Assembly: GCF_903970965.1 (NCBI RefSeq)
Contig: NZ_CAJCKW010000001.1
Span: 124,001-188,000, forward strand
DNA from: Aureimonas sp. ME7
GTDB lineage: Bacteria; Pseudomonadota; Alphaproteobacteria; Rhizobiales; Rhizobiaceae
DNA: 64,000 bases
Direction of reading: 5' to 3'
Made by a program: the position numbers and the translations under genes. Below, in pieces: positions 1-8,750 of this stretch. Numbering within the stretch: the first letter of the stretch is position 1; every line of letters begins with the position of its first letter. The notes beneath the pieces were generated by a model, which was not told the origin of the DNA, ran no database searches, and worked only from the letters and a program-made list of their open reading frames with translations.

Positions 1-51
1 CTTGCCGTGCGCCGCCAGGAACGCCTGGCCGCGCGCGCGAACCCCGCTTGA
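1..51 (+). CDS. 3' end of an unidentified upstream gene (partial)
   Basis: An open frame enters from the left edge and ends at a TGA at 49-51; the visible tail of 16 residues is basic and Ala/Arg rich, like the cytoplasmic tail of a membrane transporter. The stop lies 14 bases before the ATG of the membrane-fusion protein, so the two are probably one operon. An EmrB-type MFS pump partner would fit the neighbour, but nothing in these 17 codons proves it. Confidence 0.4.
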   Translation, partial: LAVRRQERLAARANPA

Positions 52-65
52 GGACCGGTCCCATC

Positions 66-1391
66 ATGGACGATATGCAGACCCCGACGAAACCCAGCCA
101 AGCCGACGAGGCCGCGCGGCAGGAGGCGGCGGAGCGCGAGGCCATGCAGGGACGCGTCAGCGAACTGGCCACCGACGCGACGCCGGTGGTCGCACGCACG
201 GCCGAGCCCCCCGCGCCCGCGCCGGAGCCCGCTTCCACCTCGGCGCCCGCTGCCGTGCCCGTCGAGGCCCCCAAGAAGCTGAAGCCGAAGCGCGCCACCG
301 TGTTCTGGATGGCGCTGGTGGCCTTGGTCGCCGTCGGCATCATCCTCTACGCCTGGCGCCTCGGCCCCTTCGCCGGCCCGGTGGTCTCGACCGAGAACGC
401 CTATGTGCGCGGGCAGATCACCGTTCTCGCGCCGCAGGTCAACGGCTATGTCACCGACGTCCTGGTGCGCGACTTCGCCCATGTGAAGGCGGGCGACCCC
501 TTGGTGAAGATCGACGACCGGATCTATGCGCAGGCCGTGGCTCAGGCGGAAGCCGCCTTCGCCCAGGCCGAGGCCGCGCTCGACAACAACCGGCAGACCG
601 TGGCGCAGAACCGGGCCGAGATCGTCGCCAAGCAGGCCGCGCGCGCCCAGGCCGGCGCCGAGCTGGAGCGCGCCAAGGCCGATGCCGCGCGCGCGGGCGC
701 CCTGTCACGCGACGGGTTGAAGCCCCAGTCGGAAACCGACCAGGTCGTGGCGACCTTGCGCACCGCCGAGGCCGGCATCGCCTCGGCGGACGCGGCCGTG
801 TCCATCGCAAGGGAGGTGCTCCGCTCGACGGAGGTGTCGCGAAAGGGGCTGGAAGCCAGCGTCCAATCCGCGCAGGCGCAGATCGATCTCGCCCGCATCA
901 ACTTCGGCAACACGGTGGTCCATGCCCCACGCGACGGGCAGATCAGCGAGGCCTCCGTTCGCCCGGGGCAATACGTGTCCGCCGGCTCGCAGCTGATGTT
1001 CCTGGTGCCCGACACGCTGTGGGTGGTGGCGAACTTCAAGGAAACGCAGGTGCACTACGTCGCCGTCGGGCAGCCGGCGAGCTTCAGCGTGGATGCGCTC
1101 GGCAGGCGCCTGTTCCGGGGCCGCGTCGTCGAGATCGCACCGGCCACGGGCTCGGAGTTCAGCGTGCTTCGGGCCGACAATGCCAGCGGCAACTTCACCA
1201 AGGTGGTGCAGCGCCTGCCCGTTCGCATCGCGATCGACGGGGGCCAGGGTGAGGCGGAACGGCTGCGCCCGGGCATGTCGGTGGTGGCCCATGTGGACAC
1301 GACCGGCGCCGCCCCCGAGGCCGGGTCCGGCTGGGCGGAGCGCGGGCTGCAGGCCTTGCGGGAATGGAAGACGGACGCGTTCGGTCGGTAG
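66..1391 (+). CDS. HlyD/EmrA-family membrane fusion protein
   Basis: Periplasmic adaptor of a multidrug or secretion pump of the HlyD/EmrA type. The 441-residue protein has a long Ala/Pro/Glu-rich cytoplasmic N-terminus (about 1-75), one membrane segment (about 78-98), the first half of a lipoyl/barrel domain with the typical stretch TENAYVRGQITVLAPQVNGY, a long Ala/Gln/Glu-rich helical hairpin (about 155-270), then the second barrel half containing VVANFKETQ. ATG at 66 is chosen; an in-frame TTG at 48 would overlap the preceding stop. The N-terminal extension is longer than in E. coli EmrA. The efflux partner is not inside the window downstream, so it is probably the gene cut off on the left. 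Substrate unknown. Confidence 0.88.
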   Translation: MDDMQTPTKPSQADEAARQEAAEREAMQGRVSELATDATPVVARTAEPPAPAPEPASTSAPAAVPVEAPKKLKPKRATVFWMALVALVAVGIILYAWRLGPFAGPVVSTENAYVRGQITVLAPQVNGYVTDVLVRDFAHVKAGDPLVKIDDRIYAQAVAQAEAAFAQAEAALDNNRQTVAQNRAEIVAKQAARAQAGAELERAKADAARAGALSRDGLKPQSETDQVVATLRTAEAGIASADAAVSIAREVLRSTEVSRKGLEASVQSAQAQIDLARINFGNTVVHAPRDGQISEASVRPGQYVSAGSQLMFLVPDTLWVVANFKETQVHYVAVGQPASFSVDALGRRLFRGRVVEIAPATGSEFSVLRADNASGNFTKVVQRLPVRIAIDGGQGEAERLRPGMSVVAHVDTTGAAPEAGSGWAERGLQALREWKTDAFGR

Positions 1392-1486
1392 CCGGCGCCC
1401 GATCGAGGCTGGAACACCGGTAGCGATCCCGGCATTGCGCTCTCGAACTGCCCCTGGCGGGCAGCATCCGTTTCCGGGAGAGATTC

Positions 1487-1981
1487 ATGAAGACCCTATT
1501 GGCAGCGGCCGCGCTGACGATGTTGTCCACGGCCGCCTTCGCGCAGGCCTCGCCGCAGGATTTTGCCAAGATGGCCGCGTCCGGCGGCCTCTACGAGATC
1601 CAGTCGAGCGAGATGATCCTGAAGGACGGGTCGGCAAGCGCCGAGGTGAAGGCCTTCGCCGAGCAGATGGTGGCCGACCACACCAAGGCGGGGGCCGACC
1701 TGAAGGCGGCCGCGCAAAAGGCCGGCGTCGACGTGCCTGCGGCCCCGGCTTCCAAGGAAGCCACCAAACTGAAGCAGCTCGGCGAGGCGCCGGCGGCCGA
1801 GCGCGAAAAGCTCTACCTGACGCAGCAGCGGCTGGCCCACAACGACGCGGTGGTCCTTCACCGCGCCTATGCGGCGTCGGGCACCGACCCGAACCTCAAG
1901 GCCTATGCCGAGAAGGTCGTGCCGATCATGGAAGAGCATTCCACCCATGTCGACAAGCTGCAGGCCGACATGGCGAAATAG
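1487..1981 (+). CDS. DUF4142 domain periplasmic protein
   Basis: Small exported protein of 164 residues with a clean signal peptide (hydrophobic core AAALTMLSTAAFA, probable cleavage before QASPQ). The remainder is an all-helical, Ala/Lys-rich DUF4142 (ferritin-like) domain, recognisable from GGLYEIQSSEMIL and FAEQMVADHTKAG. His residues in the helices (DHTKAG, HNDAVVLH, EEHSTH) are typical of the family. Biochemical role is not known; relatives are often associated with stress or envelope functions. GGGAG at 1476-1480 sits six bases before the ATG. Transcription appears to end at the hairpin just downstream. Confidence 0.85.
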   Translation: MKTLLAAAALTMLSTAAFAQASPQDFAKMAASGGLYEIQSSEMILKDGSASAEVKAFAEQMVADHTKAGADLKAAAQKAGVDVPAAPASKEATKLKQLGEAPAAEREKLYLTQQRLAHNDAVVLHRAYAASGTDPNLKAYAEKVVPIMEEHSTHVDKLQADMAK

Positions 1982-2007
1982 GCCTTCGATCGAGAAGACC
2001 GAACGCG

Positions 2008-2041
2008 AAGCCTCGTTTCCCCAGGGGAAGCGGGGCTTTTT
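2008..2041 (+). terminator. Rho-independent terminator after the DUF4142 gene
   Basis: Arms AAGCCTCGTTTCCCC (2008-2022) and GGGGAAGCGGGGCTT (2024-2038) pair over about 15 positions with two G-U wobbles; the innermost pairs must open to form a loop. The stem runs into TTTTT at 2037-2041. It lies 27 bases after the DUF4142 stop. Confidence 0.8.
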
Positions 2042-2162
2042 GCTGGCGAACCCTTCCTTTCGGTCGTGCCTTGCGAAGTTTTGCCATCAGTCGATGAACC
2101 GGCACTCGTTTCGAACGGTTCCAGACAGCGGACCTCGCTCGCTCCCCGAAAGGAACGGTTCC

Positions 2163-3245
2163 ATGGCCTATCTGACCTATCGCCCCGAGATCGAAACGCC
2201 CGAGCCGGACGAGGTCGAAACGATCCGCGGCATCATCGAAGGCATGACCCGACAGTCGCAGACGGTGGAAAAGCGCGAAGGCCACGCGGTGCGTGCCAGC
2301 CATGCCAAGAGTTCGGCGCTCGCGGTCGGACGCCTCACCGTGCATGCCGACCTGCCGCGCGAGCTGGCGCAAGGGCTTTTCGCCGCGCCCGGCGCTTACG
2401 ACGTCGCGATCCGCTTCGCGCAAGGGCCGGGCGAAACGCTCAAGGACAGCGTTTCCACCCATCGCGGCATGGCCATCAAGGTGTTCGGCGTCCGAGGGGA
2501 GAAGCTGCCGGGGCACGGGCAAGCGACGCAGGACTTCGTTCTGGCCTCCGGGCCGACCTTCCCGTCCGGCACCGCCAGCGGCTTCCTGCGCGACGAGAAG
2601 CCGCTGGCGGCGGGTGCCGGCGCGCCGGAGGCGATGAAGAGCGCGGTGTCCTCGATCGCGCGCAACGTCAACCGCGTGCTCCAGGCGGTCGGCACGCAAA
2701 GCCCCAAGGCCGACTTCTTCGGCCACCCGTTCAGCCATCCCCTGTCGGAGCCCTATTACAGCCAGGCGCCGCTGCGCTACGGAGAGTATGTCGCCAAGAT
2801 CGCGGCCTTTCCCGCGAGCGACGCGCAGGAAAAGCTGGCGGGCGAGACGATCGACACGTCCGAGGATCCGGACGCCTTCCGCCATGCCACGAGCCGCTTC
2901 ATCGCGGAAAACGAGACGCGGTTCGATCTGCGCGTCCAGCTCTGGACGGATTCGCGCACGCAACCGATCGAGGATGCCTCGGTGGAATGGCCGCAAGCGG
3001 AATCGCCGTTCATCTCGGTCGCCACGATCGCGGTTCCGCCGCAGGAGGCGTATTCGGCGGCGCGCCAGCGCTATTTCGACGAGGTCATGTCGTTTCGCCC
3101 GGCCCACAGCTTGGCTGCCCATCGCCCGCTCGGCTCGGTGATGCGCGCGCGGCTGAAAGTGTACGAGGCGCTGTCCGACTTCCGCCACCGCGAGAACGGC
3201 GTGCGCGCCGAGGAGCCGGAGGATGTGTCGCAGATTCCGGCCTGA
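2163..3245 (+). CDS. Catalase-family (SrpA-like) heme protein
   Basis: A 360-residue member of the small catalase-related family, shorter than classical catalases (about 480 or more). Seen in sequence: a distal-His motif RASHAKSS with His near residue 47, the QDFVLASGPTF stretch near 122-132 where true catalases carry the distal Asn (replaced here by Ala/Ser/Gly), and a C-terminal RARLKVYEALSDFRHREN with the candidate proximal heme Tyr near 334. No signal peptide is evident. Start ATG 2163 has AAGGA about eight bases upstream. It converges with a cytochrome b561 gene, a recurrent partner of this family. It likely handles peroxide or organic hydroperoxide; the loss of the distal Asn makes ordinary catalase activity uncertain. 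Confidence 0.85.
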   Translation: MAYLTYRPEIETPEPDEVETIRGIIEGMTRQSQTVEKREGHAVRASHAKSSALAVGRLTVHADLPRELAQGLFAAPGAYDVAIRFAQGPGETLKDSVSTHRGMAIKVFGVRGEKLPGHGQATQDFVLASGPTFPSGTASGFLRDEKPLAAGAGAPEAMKSAVSSIARNVNRVLQAVGTQSPKADFFGHPFSHPLSEPYYSQAPLRYGEYVAKIAAFPASDAQEKLAGETIDTSEDPDAFRHATSRFIAENETRFDLRVQLWTDSRTQPIEDASVEWPQAESPFISVATIAVPPQEAYSAARQRYFDEVMSFRPAHSLAAHRPLGSVMRARLKVYEALSDFRHRENGVRAEEPEDVSQIPA

Positions 3246-3267
3246 CACGCGTCGCGGCCCCGGCGCC

Positions 3268-3816
3268 TCAGCCGATCCGCATGCGCGCGAGGAGCCCGTC
3301 GCGGTGGACGAAATGGTGCCGGACCGCGCCTGCCACATGCAGCGCGACGAGCGCTAGGAGCACCCAAGCCAGCGTGCCGTGGATCTGGAACAGGCGGTCG
3401 CCGAGATCCTCGTCCATCGGGAGGATCTCGGGCAGGGGAAGGCCGAAGGCGCGCACCACGTCCCCCGTCGCGGCCGACGCCGCCCAGCCGAGAAGCGGCA
3501 TGGCGACGAGGAGCAGGTAGAGCGCGCCCTGGACGGCAGCCGCCAGCCACCGCTCCCAGGCCGGTATGCCGGGCGGGATCGGCTCGACCTTATGGGTCAG
3601 CCGCCACACGAGGCGGGCGATGACGACCGCGAGGAGAAGGAGGCCGAACGAGCGGTGCCAGTCCACCAGCGCGGCGCCGAGATCGCTCGGGCCGAGCGCT
3701 TCAAAGGTCCAGGCCAGAGCGAACATCGCCACCAGAAGCGCCGCGCTCGCCCAGTGGAGGCGGCGCAGTGCGAGGGGTAGGGGGGCGGCGCCGTTGGGCG
3801 CGGAAGCGTCTGGCAT
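3268..3816 (-). CDS. Cytochrome b561 family membrane protein
   Basis: Four-helix, diheme b-type cytochrome of the inner membrane, 182 residues. Membrane spans are visible at about 20-40, 54-70, 93-113 and 145-165, with candidate heme-ligand histidines in LRRLHWASA, VDWHRSFG, FQIHGTLAW and VALHVAG. Such proteins pass electrons between the quinone pool and periplasmic acceptors such as superoxide. It is convergent with the catalase-family gene, 22 bases between the two stops, so the pair may form a functional unit although it is not co-transcribed. Confidence 0.88.
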   Translation of the reverse strand: MPDASAPNGAAPLPLALRRLHWASAALLVAMFALAWTFEALGPSDLGAALVDWHRSFGLLLLAVVIARLVWRLTHKVEPIPPGIPAWERWLAAAVQGALYLLLVAMPLLGWAASAATGDVVRAFGLPLPEILPMDEDLGDRLFQIHGTLAWVLLALVALHVAGAVRHHFVHRDGLLARMRIG

Positions 3817-3952
3817 CGGGGAAACCTCGAAGGGGGAATGAGCGTTCCTGCGTCCGAGAATGCCTCAAGAATGCCGCGTCCGCATCCCAGCTTCGATCGA
3901 ACGTTCGTTTCCACCCCGGCCATCGGTCGGACCAACTCCCCCGAGGACATCT

Positions 3953-4381
3953 ATGCGCCAGCTTTCCCTTCCGATCGCCGCCGCCGCCTTCGCCCTCCTT
4001 TCGGCCTATCCGGCGCTCGCCGCCGAGACCGTTTCCGTCGAGCTTTTGGGCGAGCGGGGCGGGGCGATGTCGATCAAGCTCGACAAGTCGAGTGTTCCGG
4101 CCGGCGAGGTGACGTTCCAGGTCGCCAACGTCGCCAAGAACACGCCGCACGAGATGGTGGTGGTCAAGGTCGACAAGGCCGGTCAGCGCCTTGAGGTCGA
4201 TCGCGCGACCAACCGCGTCGACGAATCCAAGCTCGATTCCAAGGGCGAGGTGTCCAACCTCAAGGCTGGCCAGGACGGGACGCTGACCGTCAATCTCGCG
4301 CCCGGCTCTTACGAGCTGATCTGCAATCTCAAGGGCCACGTCATGGCCGGAATGGTCGTGTCCTTCACCGTGACGGGCTGA
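3953..4381 (+). CDS. Cupredoxin-like copper-binding protein
   Basis: Exported 142-residue protein: signal peptide in the first 23 residues (core LPIAAAAFALLSAYPALAA), then a single cupredoxin beta-sandwich. Type 1 copper ligands can be seen: His in KNTPHEMVV and the C-terminal CNLKGHVMAGM, giving Cys, His and Met. It resembles plastocyanin/azurin-like periplasmic electron carriers and copper-resistance cupredoxins. GAGG stands about seven bases before the ATG. It is separated from cytochrome b561 by a 136-base divergent region, so a shared promoter region with that gene is possible; a role in the same periplasmic electron transfer chain is inference. Confidence 0.82.
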   Translation: MRQLSLPIAAAAFALLSAYPALAAETVSVELLGERGGAMSIKLDKSSVPAGEVTFQVANVAKNTPHEMVVVKVDKAGQRLEVDRATNRVDESKLDSKGEVSNLKAGQDGTLTVNLAPGSYELICNLKGHVMAGMVVSFTVTG

Positions 4382-4403
4382 CGCGCGGCGGCGCGAGGAC
4401 CCA

Positions 4404-4433
4404 AGCGGCGGGGGCGCCTTCGCCCTCGCCGCT
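4404..4433. terminator. Hairpin between convergent cupredoxin and putR genes
   Basis: AGCGGCGGGGGCG (4404-4416), loop CCTT, CGCCCTCGCCGCT (4421-4433): a 13-pair stem with one G-U wobble. It overlaps the last base pairs of the putR stop and follows the cupredoxin stop by 22 bases. There is no convincing U-tract on either strand, so it is a candidate bidirectional terminator only. Confidence 0.45.
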
Positions 4434-4893
4434 ACTTCTCCTTGATCGCCTCCATCGCGACGTTGGTGGAGGTGCTGGCCACGAAGGGCAGGTTGGAGAT
4501 GGTTTCGCCCAAGACTTCGCGGTAGCGCCGGATGTCGCGGGTGCGCACCTTCAGGAGATAGTCGAAGCGGCCGGCGATGAGGTGGCATTCCTCCACCTCG
4601 CGGATCCGCTTCACCGCCGCGTTGAAGGCGAAGAGCGCGTCTTCCTTGGTGGAGGACAGCTTGACCTCGGCGAAGGCCACATGGTCGAGCCCGATGCGCG
4701 ACGGATTGATCACCGCCTTGAACCCGTCGATGAACCCGTCCTCGATGAGCCGGCGGAAGCGGTTCTGGCAGGGCGTCTTGGACAGGCCGACGCGCGCGGC
4801 GAGTTCCGTCACCGAGATGCGCCCCTCGGCCCCCAGGATCTCGAGGATCTTGCGATCGAAGGCGTCCAGATCGCCTGTCTTGGGGATTTCCAT
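4432..4893 (-). CDS. putR: Lrp/AsnC-family regulator of proline catabolism
   Basis: 153-residue Lrp/AsnC regulator: N-terminal winged helix with DAFDRKILEILGAEGRISV and the recognition helix region AARVGLSKTPCQNRFRRLI, then the ligand-binding RAM domain from about residue 70 (VAFAEVKLSS, HLIAGRFDYLLKV). It is transcribed divergently from putA, the arrangement known for PutR in Agrobacterium and Rhodobacter, where PutR activates putA in response to proline and represses itself. Because the PutA here lacks an N-terminal ribbon-helix-helix DNA-binding domain, a separate regulator is expected. The function is inferred from family plus neighbour. Confidence 0.9.
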   Translation of the reverse strand: MEIPKTGDLDAFDRKILEILGAEGRISVTELAARVGLSKTPCQNRFRRLIEDGFIDGFKAVINPSRIGLDHVAFAEVKLSSTKEDALFAFNAAVKRIREVEECHLIAGRFDYLLKVRTRDIRRYREVLGETISNLPFVASTSTNVAMEAIKEK

Positions 4894-5045
4894 GGGCGTT
4901 TCGCCTGTTTCGGAACTTTCGATAAGTTCATACGGCCTTTTCGAGGCCCAAGACAGGGCGGATCGTCACCAAGCGGCATCCTATATTGAGGCATGAGCGC
5001 CGGCGCTCTTTCGCACCGGCACCGTTTCGCCCGATCGGATCGCCC
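4894..5045. promoter_or_regulatory. putR-putA divergent control region
   Basis: 152 bases between the two divergent start codons must hold both promoters and the Lrp-type binding sites. It is more AT-rich than the flanking genes around 4915-4935 and 4975-4995. I cannot point to a single convincing operator. Confidence 0.5.
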
Positions 5046-8000
5046 ATGTCGCACCAACCCGCTCCCGCCCCGCTGGCCGATTTCGAGACGCCGTTCCAGA
5101 ATTTCGCCCCGCCGATCCGGACGCCCAGCGCCCTGCGCCGGGCGATCACGGCAGCCTATCGCCGCCCCGAACCCGAGTGCCTGCCGCCCCTGGTGGAAGC
5201 GGCGCGTCTGCCCGAATCCCTACGCGGCCCGGTGGCCGACACGGCCCGGCGCCTGATCGAGGCCCTGCGCGCCAAGCACAAGGGTTCGGGCGTCGAGGGC
5301 CTGGTGCGCGAATACTCGCTGTCGAGCCAGGAGGGCGTCGCGCTGATGTGCCTCGCCGAAGCGCTGCTCCGCATCCCCGACACGGCGACGCGCGATGCCT
5401 TGATCCGCGACAAGATCTCCGGCGGCGACTGGACCTCCCATATCGGCGGCGGGCGCTCGCTCTTCGTCAACGCGGCGACCTGGGGCCTCGTCGTCACCGG
5501 CAAGCTGACGGCGAGCGTCGAGGAGCGCTCGCTGTCGGCCGCGCTCACCCGCCTTGTCGCGCGCGCCGGCGAGCCTGTGATCCGGCGCGGCGTCGACATG
5601 GCGATGCGCATGATGGGCGAGCAGTTCGTCACCGGCGAAACGATTGGCGAGGCGCTGGAGCGGGCCAAGCCTCTGGAAGCGCGGGGCTTCCGCTATTCCT
5701 ACGACATGCTGGGCGAAGCGGCGACGACGGCCGCGGACGCGGCTCGCTACAACCGCGACTACGAGAACGCCATCCACGCCATCGGCCGGGCGTCGGGCGG
5801 GCGCGGCGTCGTGGAAGGCCCGGGCATCTCGATCAAGCTTTCCGCCCTCCATCCGCGCTACGTCCGGGCGCAAGGCGCCCGCGTCATGACGGAGCTTCTG
5901 CCGCGCATGAAGGCGCTCGCGGTGCTGGCCAAGGGTTACGACATCGGCTTCAACATCGACGCCGAGGAAGCCGATCGGCTGGAACTGTCGCTGGACCTTC
6001 TGGAAAGCCTCGCGCTCGACCCCGATCTCGCCGGCTGGAACGGTCTCGGCTTCGTGGTCCAGGCCTATGGCAAGCGCTGCCCCTTCGCGATCGACTGGAT
6101 CGTCGACCTCGCGCGTCGCTCGGGGCGGCGCATCATGGTGCGCCTCGTCAAGGGCGCCTACTGGGACGCCGAGATCAAGCGGGCGCAGCTCGAAGGGCTC
6201 GAAGGCTTCCCCGTCTACACCCGCAAGATCCACACCGACGTCGCCTATCTCGCCTGTGCCAAGAAGCTCATCGCCGCGCCGGACGCCGTGTTCCCACAGT
6301 TCGCCACCCACAACGCGCAGACGCTGGCGGCGATCTACCATCTCGCCGGACCGCGCTTCGTGCCGGGCGACTACGAGTTCCAGTGCCTCCACGGCATGGG
6401 CGAGCCGCTCTACGACGAGGTCGTCGGCCGCGCCAAGCTCGATCGCCCCGTGCGTATCTATGCCCCCGTCGGCACGCACGAGACGCTGCTCGCCTATCTC
6501 GTGCGTCGCCTCCTGGAGAACGGGGCGAACTCCTCCTTCGTGAATCGCATCTCGGACCCCGGCGTCCCCGTGGCCGACCTCGTGGCCGATCCGGTGGAGA
6601 CCGTGGCTGCCCAGGATCCCGTTGGCGCGCCGCACGCGGCCATCGCTGCGCCGGCCGCGCTGTTCGGCGCCGAGCGATCGAACTCCGCCGGGCTCGACCT
6701 GTCGAACGAGAGGATACTGGACGCGCTCGGCACCGAGCTTCAAACAAGCGCCGCGACCTTCCTGAGCGCGCGCCCCCTTCTGGTGAGTGGCGAAGGGGAG
6801 GGCGCGCGGCGCGCGATCCTGAACCCTGCCGATCATCGCGACGCGGTGGGCGAGGTGTTCGAACTGGACGCCGGAAGCGCTGCCGCGATCCTCGTCGCCG
6901 CGCGCCAGGCCGCCCCCGCCTGGGGCGCCGTTGCGCCCCCCAAGCGCGCCGCGTGCCTGGAGCGGGCGGCCGACCGGATGCAGGAGCGCATGCCCGCCCT
7001 GATGGGGGTCGTGATGCGGGAAGCCGGCAAGTCGGCGGCCAATGCGGTCGGCGAGGTGCGTGAGGCGATCGACTTCCTGCGCTACTACGCGGCCGAGGCG
7101 CGGCGCACGCTGGGCCCGGCGCAGGCCCCGCTCGGGCCCGTGGTCTGCATCAGCCCGTGGAACTTCCCGCTCGCCATCTTCACCGGTCAGGTCGCCGCCG
7201 CGCTCGTCGCGGGCAATCCGGTGGTGGCCAAGCCCGCCGAGGAAACGCCGCTCATCGCGCATGAGGCCGTGCGCATCCTGCACGAGGCGGGCGTGCCCGC
7301 CGGCGCCTTGCAGTTCGCGCCGGGCGACGGGCGCCTCGGCGCCGCGCTGGTGGCCGTCGCCGAGACGACCGGGGTGATGTTCACCGGCTCGACCGAGGTC
7401 GCCAAGGCGATTCAGGGGCAGCTGGCCGAGCGCCTGTCCGCGGCGGCCAAGCCGATCCCGCTGATCGCGGAAACCGGCGGGCAGAACGCGATGATCGTCG
7501 ATTCCTCCGCGCTTGCCGAGCAGGTGGTCGGCGACGTGATCGCGTCCGCCTTCGATTCGGCCGGCCAGCGCTGTTCGGCGCTGCGCGTCCTCTGCCTGCA
7601 GGAGGACGTCGCCGAGCGCATCCTCCTGATGCTGAAAGGGGCGCTCCGGGAGCTTGCCATCGGGCGAACCGACCGCTTGGCCGTCGATATCGGCCCGGTC
7701 ATCTCGGCCGAGGCCAAGGCGGGCATCGAGGCGCATGTCGAGCGCATGCGCGGGCTCGGGCGGCGCGTCGAGCGGATCGAGCTGCCGGCGGAAACCGCCG
7801 AAGGCACGTTCGTCGCCCCGACGATCGTCGAGATCGGCTCGCTCGGCGATCTCGAGCGCGAGGTGTTCGGGCCGGTGCTCCACGTCGTGCGCTTCCGCCA
7901 AGGCGAGATGGACCGGCTGGTCGATGAAATCAACGCGTCGGGCTACGGGCTGACCTTCGGCCTCCACACGCGTCTCGACGAGACGATCGCGCGTGTCACC

Positions 8001-8735
8001 GGCCGGATCGCGGCCGGCAATCTCTACGTCAACCGCAACGTCATCGGCGCTGTGGTCGGCGTCCAGCCGTTCGGCGGGCGCGGGCTGTCGGGCACCGGGC
8101 CGAAGGCCGGCGGCCCGCTCTATCTCGGCCGGCTGGTCACGCAGGCGCCGGCGGCGCTGGAGCCCCCGGCCAGTTCCCCCGATCCGGCGCTCGCCGACTA
8201 CGCGCGCTGGCTTGAGCGGAAGGGTTTGAGCGCCGAGGCGGCGCGCGCGCGCGCCGAGGGCGAGCGCTCGCATCTCGGTTTGTCGAAAGAACTCGCCGGC
8301 CCGGTCGGCGAAACCAACCTCTATGCCCTTCACCCGCGCGGGCGCATCCTCGCCCTGCCCGAAACGGCGGAAGGGCTGCGCCGGCAGCTGGCGGCGGTGC
8401 TGGCGACGGGCAACACGATGGTGGTCGACGCCGCGCCGGTCCTGCGCGAGGCGCTGGCGGACCTGCCGGCTTCCGTGCAAGGCCGCCTGTCCTTCGGGCC
8501 AGTATCAGGTGCCTTCGCCGGTGCGCTGGTGGAGGGCGAGGGCGAGCGGGTGCGCGAGGCGAACCGGCGGATCGCCGCGTTCGAGGGTCCGCTGGTGCTC
8601 GTCCAGTCGGCGAGCGCGGCCGAGCTTTCGAGCGAGGCGTCGCCTTATTGCCTGAACTGGCTGCTGGAGGAGGTCTCGACCTCGATCAACACGGCGGCGG
8701 CCGGCGGCAATGCCAGCCTGATGAGCATCGGCTGA
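5046..8735 (+). CDS. putA: Bifunctional proline dehydrogenase / P5C dehydrogenase (type B PutA)
   Basis: Oxidises L-proline to pyrroline-5-carboxylate with FAD (reducing quinone), then glutamate semialdehyde to glutamate with NAD+. The 1229-residue protein has a helical arm (about 1-150), a ProDH barrel (about 170-500, ending in the hallmark FVNRISDP near 497-504), an ALDH-fold P5CDH domain with the Glu motif AETGGQN (near 807) and catalytic Cys in SAGQRCSAL (about Cys843), and a C-terminal ALDH-superfamily-like domain to 1229. There is no N-terminal ribbon-helix-helix, so it is a type B PutA, as in Sinorhizobium. ATG 5046 is preferred over an in-frame upstream codon at 4986 because the family begins near here. 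Confidence 0.97.
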   Translation: MSHQPAPAPLADFETPFQNFAPPIRTPSALRRAITAAYRRPEPECLPPLVEAARLPESLRGPVADTARRLIEALRAKHKGSGVEGLVREYSLSSQEGVALMCLAEALLRIPDTATRDALIRDKISGGDWTSHIGGGRSLFVNAATWGLVVTGKLTASVEERSLSAALTRLVARAGEPVIRRGVDMAMRMMGEQFVTGETIGEALERAKPLEARGFRYSYDMLGEAATTAADAARYNRDYENAIHAIGRASGGRGVVEGPGISIKLSALHPRYVRAQGARVMTELLPRMKALAVLAKGYDIGFNIDAEEADRLELSLDLLESLALDPDLAGWNGLGFVVQAYGKRCPFAIDWIVDLARRSGRRIMVRLVKGAYWDAEIKRAQLEGLEGFPVYTRKIHTDVAYLACAKKLIAAPDAVFPQFATHNAQTLAAIYHLAGPRFVPGDYEFQCLHGMGEPLYDEVVGRAKLDRPVRIYAPVGTHETLLAYLVRRLLENGANSSFVNRISDPGVPVADLVADPVETVAAQDPVGAPHAAIAAPAALFGAERSNSAGLDLSNERILDALGTELQTSAATFLSARPLLVSGEGEGARRAILNPADHRDAVGEVFELDAGSAAAILVAARQAAPAWGAVAPPKRAACLERAADRMQERMPALMGVVMREAGKSAANAVGEVREAIDFLRYYAAEARRTLGPAQAPLGPVVCISPWNFPLAIFTGQVAAALVAGNPVVAKPAEETPLIAHEAVRILHEAGVPAGALQFAPGDGRLGAALVAVAETTGVMFTGSTEVAKAIQGQLAERLSAAAKPIPLIAETGGQNAMIVDSSALAEQVVGDVIASAFDSAGQRCSALRVLCLQEDVAERILLMLKGALRELAIGRTDRLAVDIGPVISAEAKAGIEAHVERMRGLGRRVERIELPAETAEGTFVAPTIVEIGSLGDLEREVFGPVLHVVRFRQGEMDRLVDEINASGYGLTFGLHTRLDETIARVTGRIAAGNLYVNRNVIGAVVGVQPFGGRGLSGTGPKAGGPLYLGRLVTQAPAALEPPASSPDPALADYARWLERKGLSAEAARARAEGERSHLGLSKELAGPVGETNLYALHPRGRILALPETAEGLRRQLAAVLATGNTMVVDAAPVLREALADLPASVQGRLSFGPVSGAFAGALVEGEGERVREANRRIAAFEGPLVLVQSASAAELSSEASPYCLNWLLEEVSTSINTAAAGGNASLMSIG

Positions 8736-8750
8736 CGGCCGGCCTCGTTT

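Noticed and set aside
5220-8480. Very long open frame antisense to putA (over 1000 codons)
   Set aside because: Arg/Gly/His-rich translation without family resemblance; it is the usual antisense shadow of high-GC coding DNA over an unambiguous putA.
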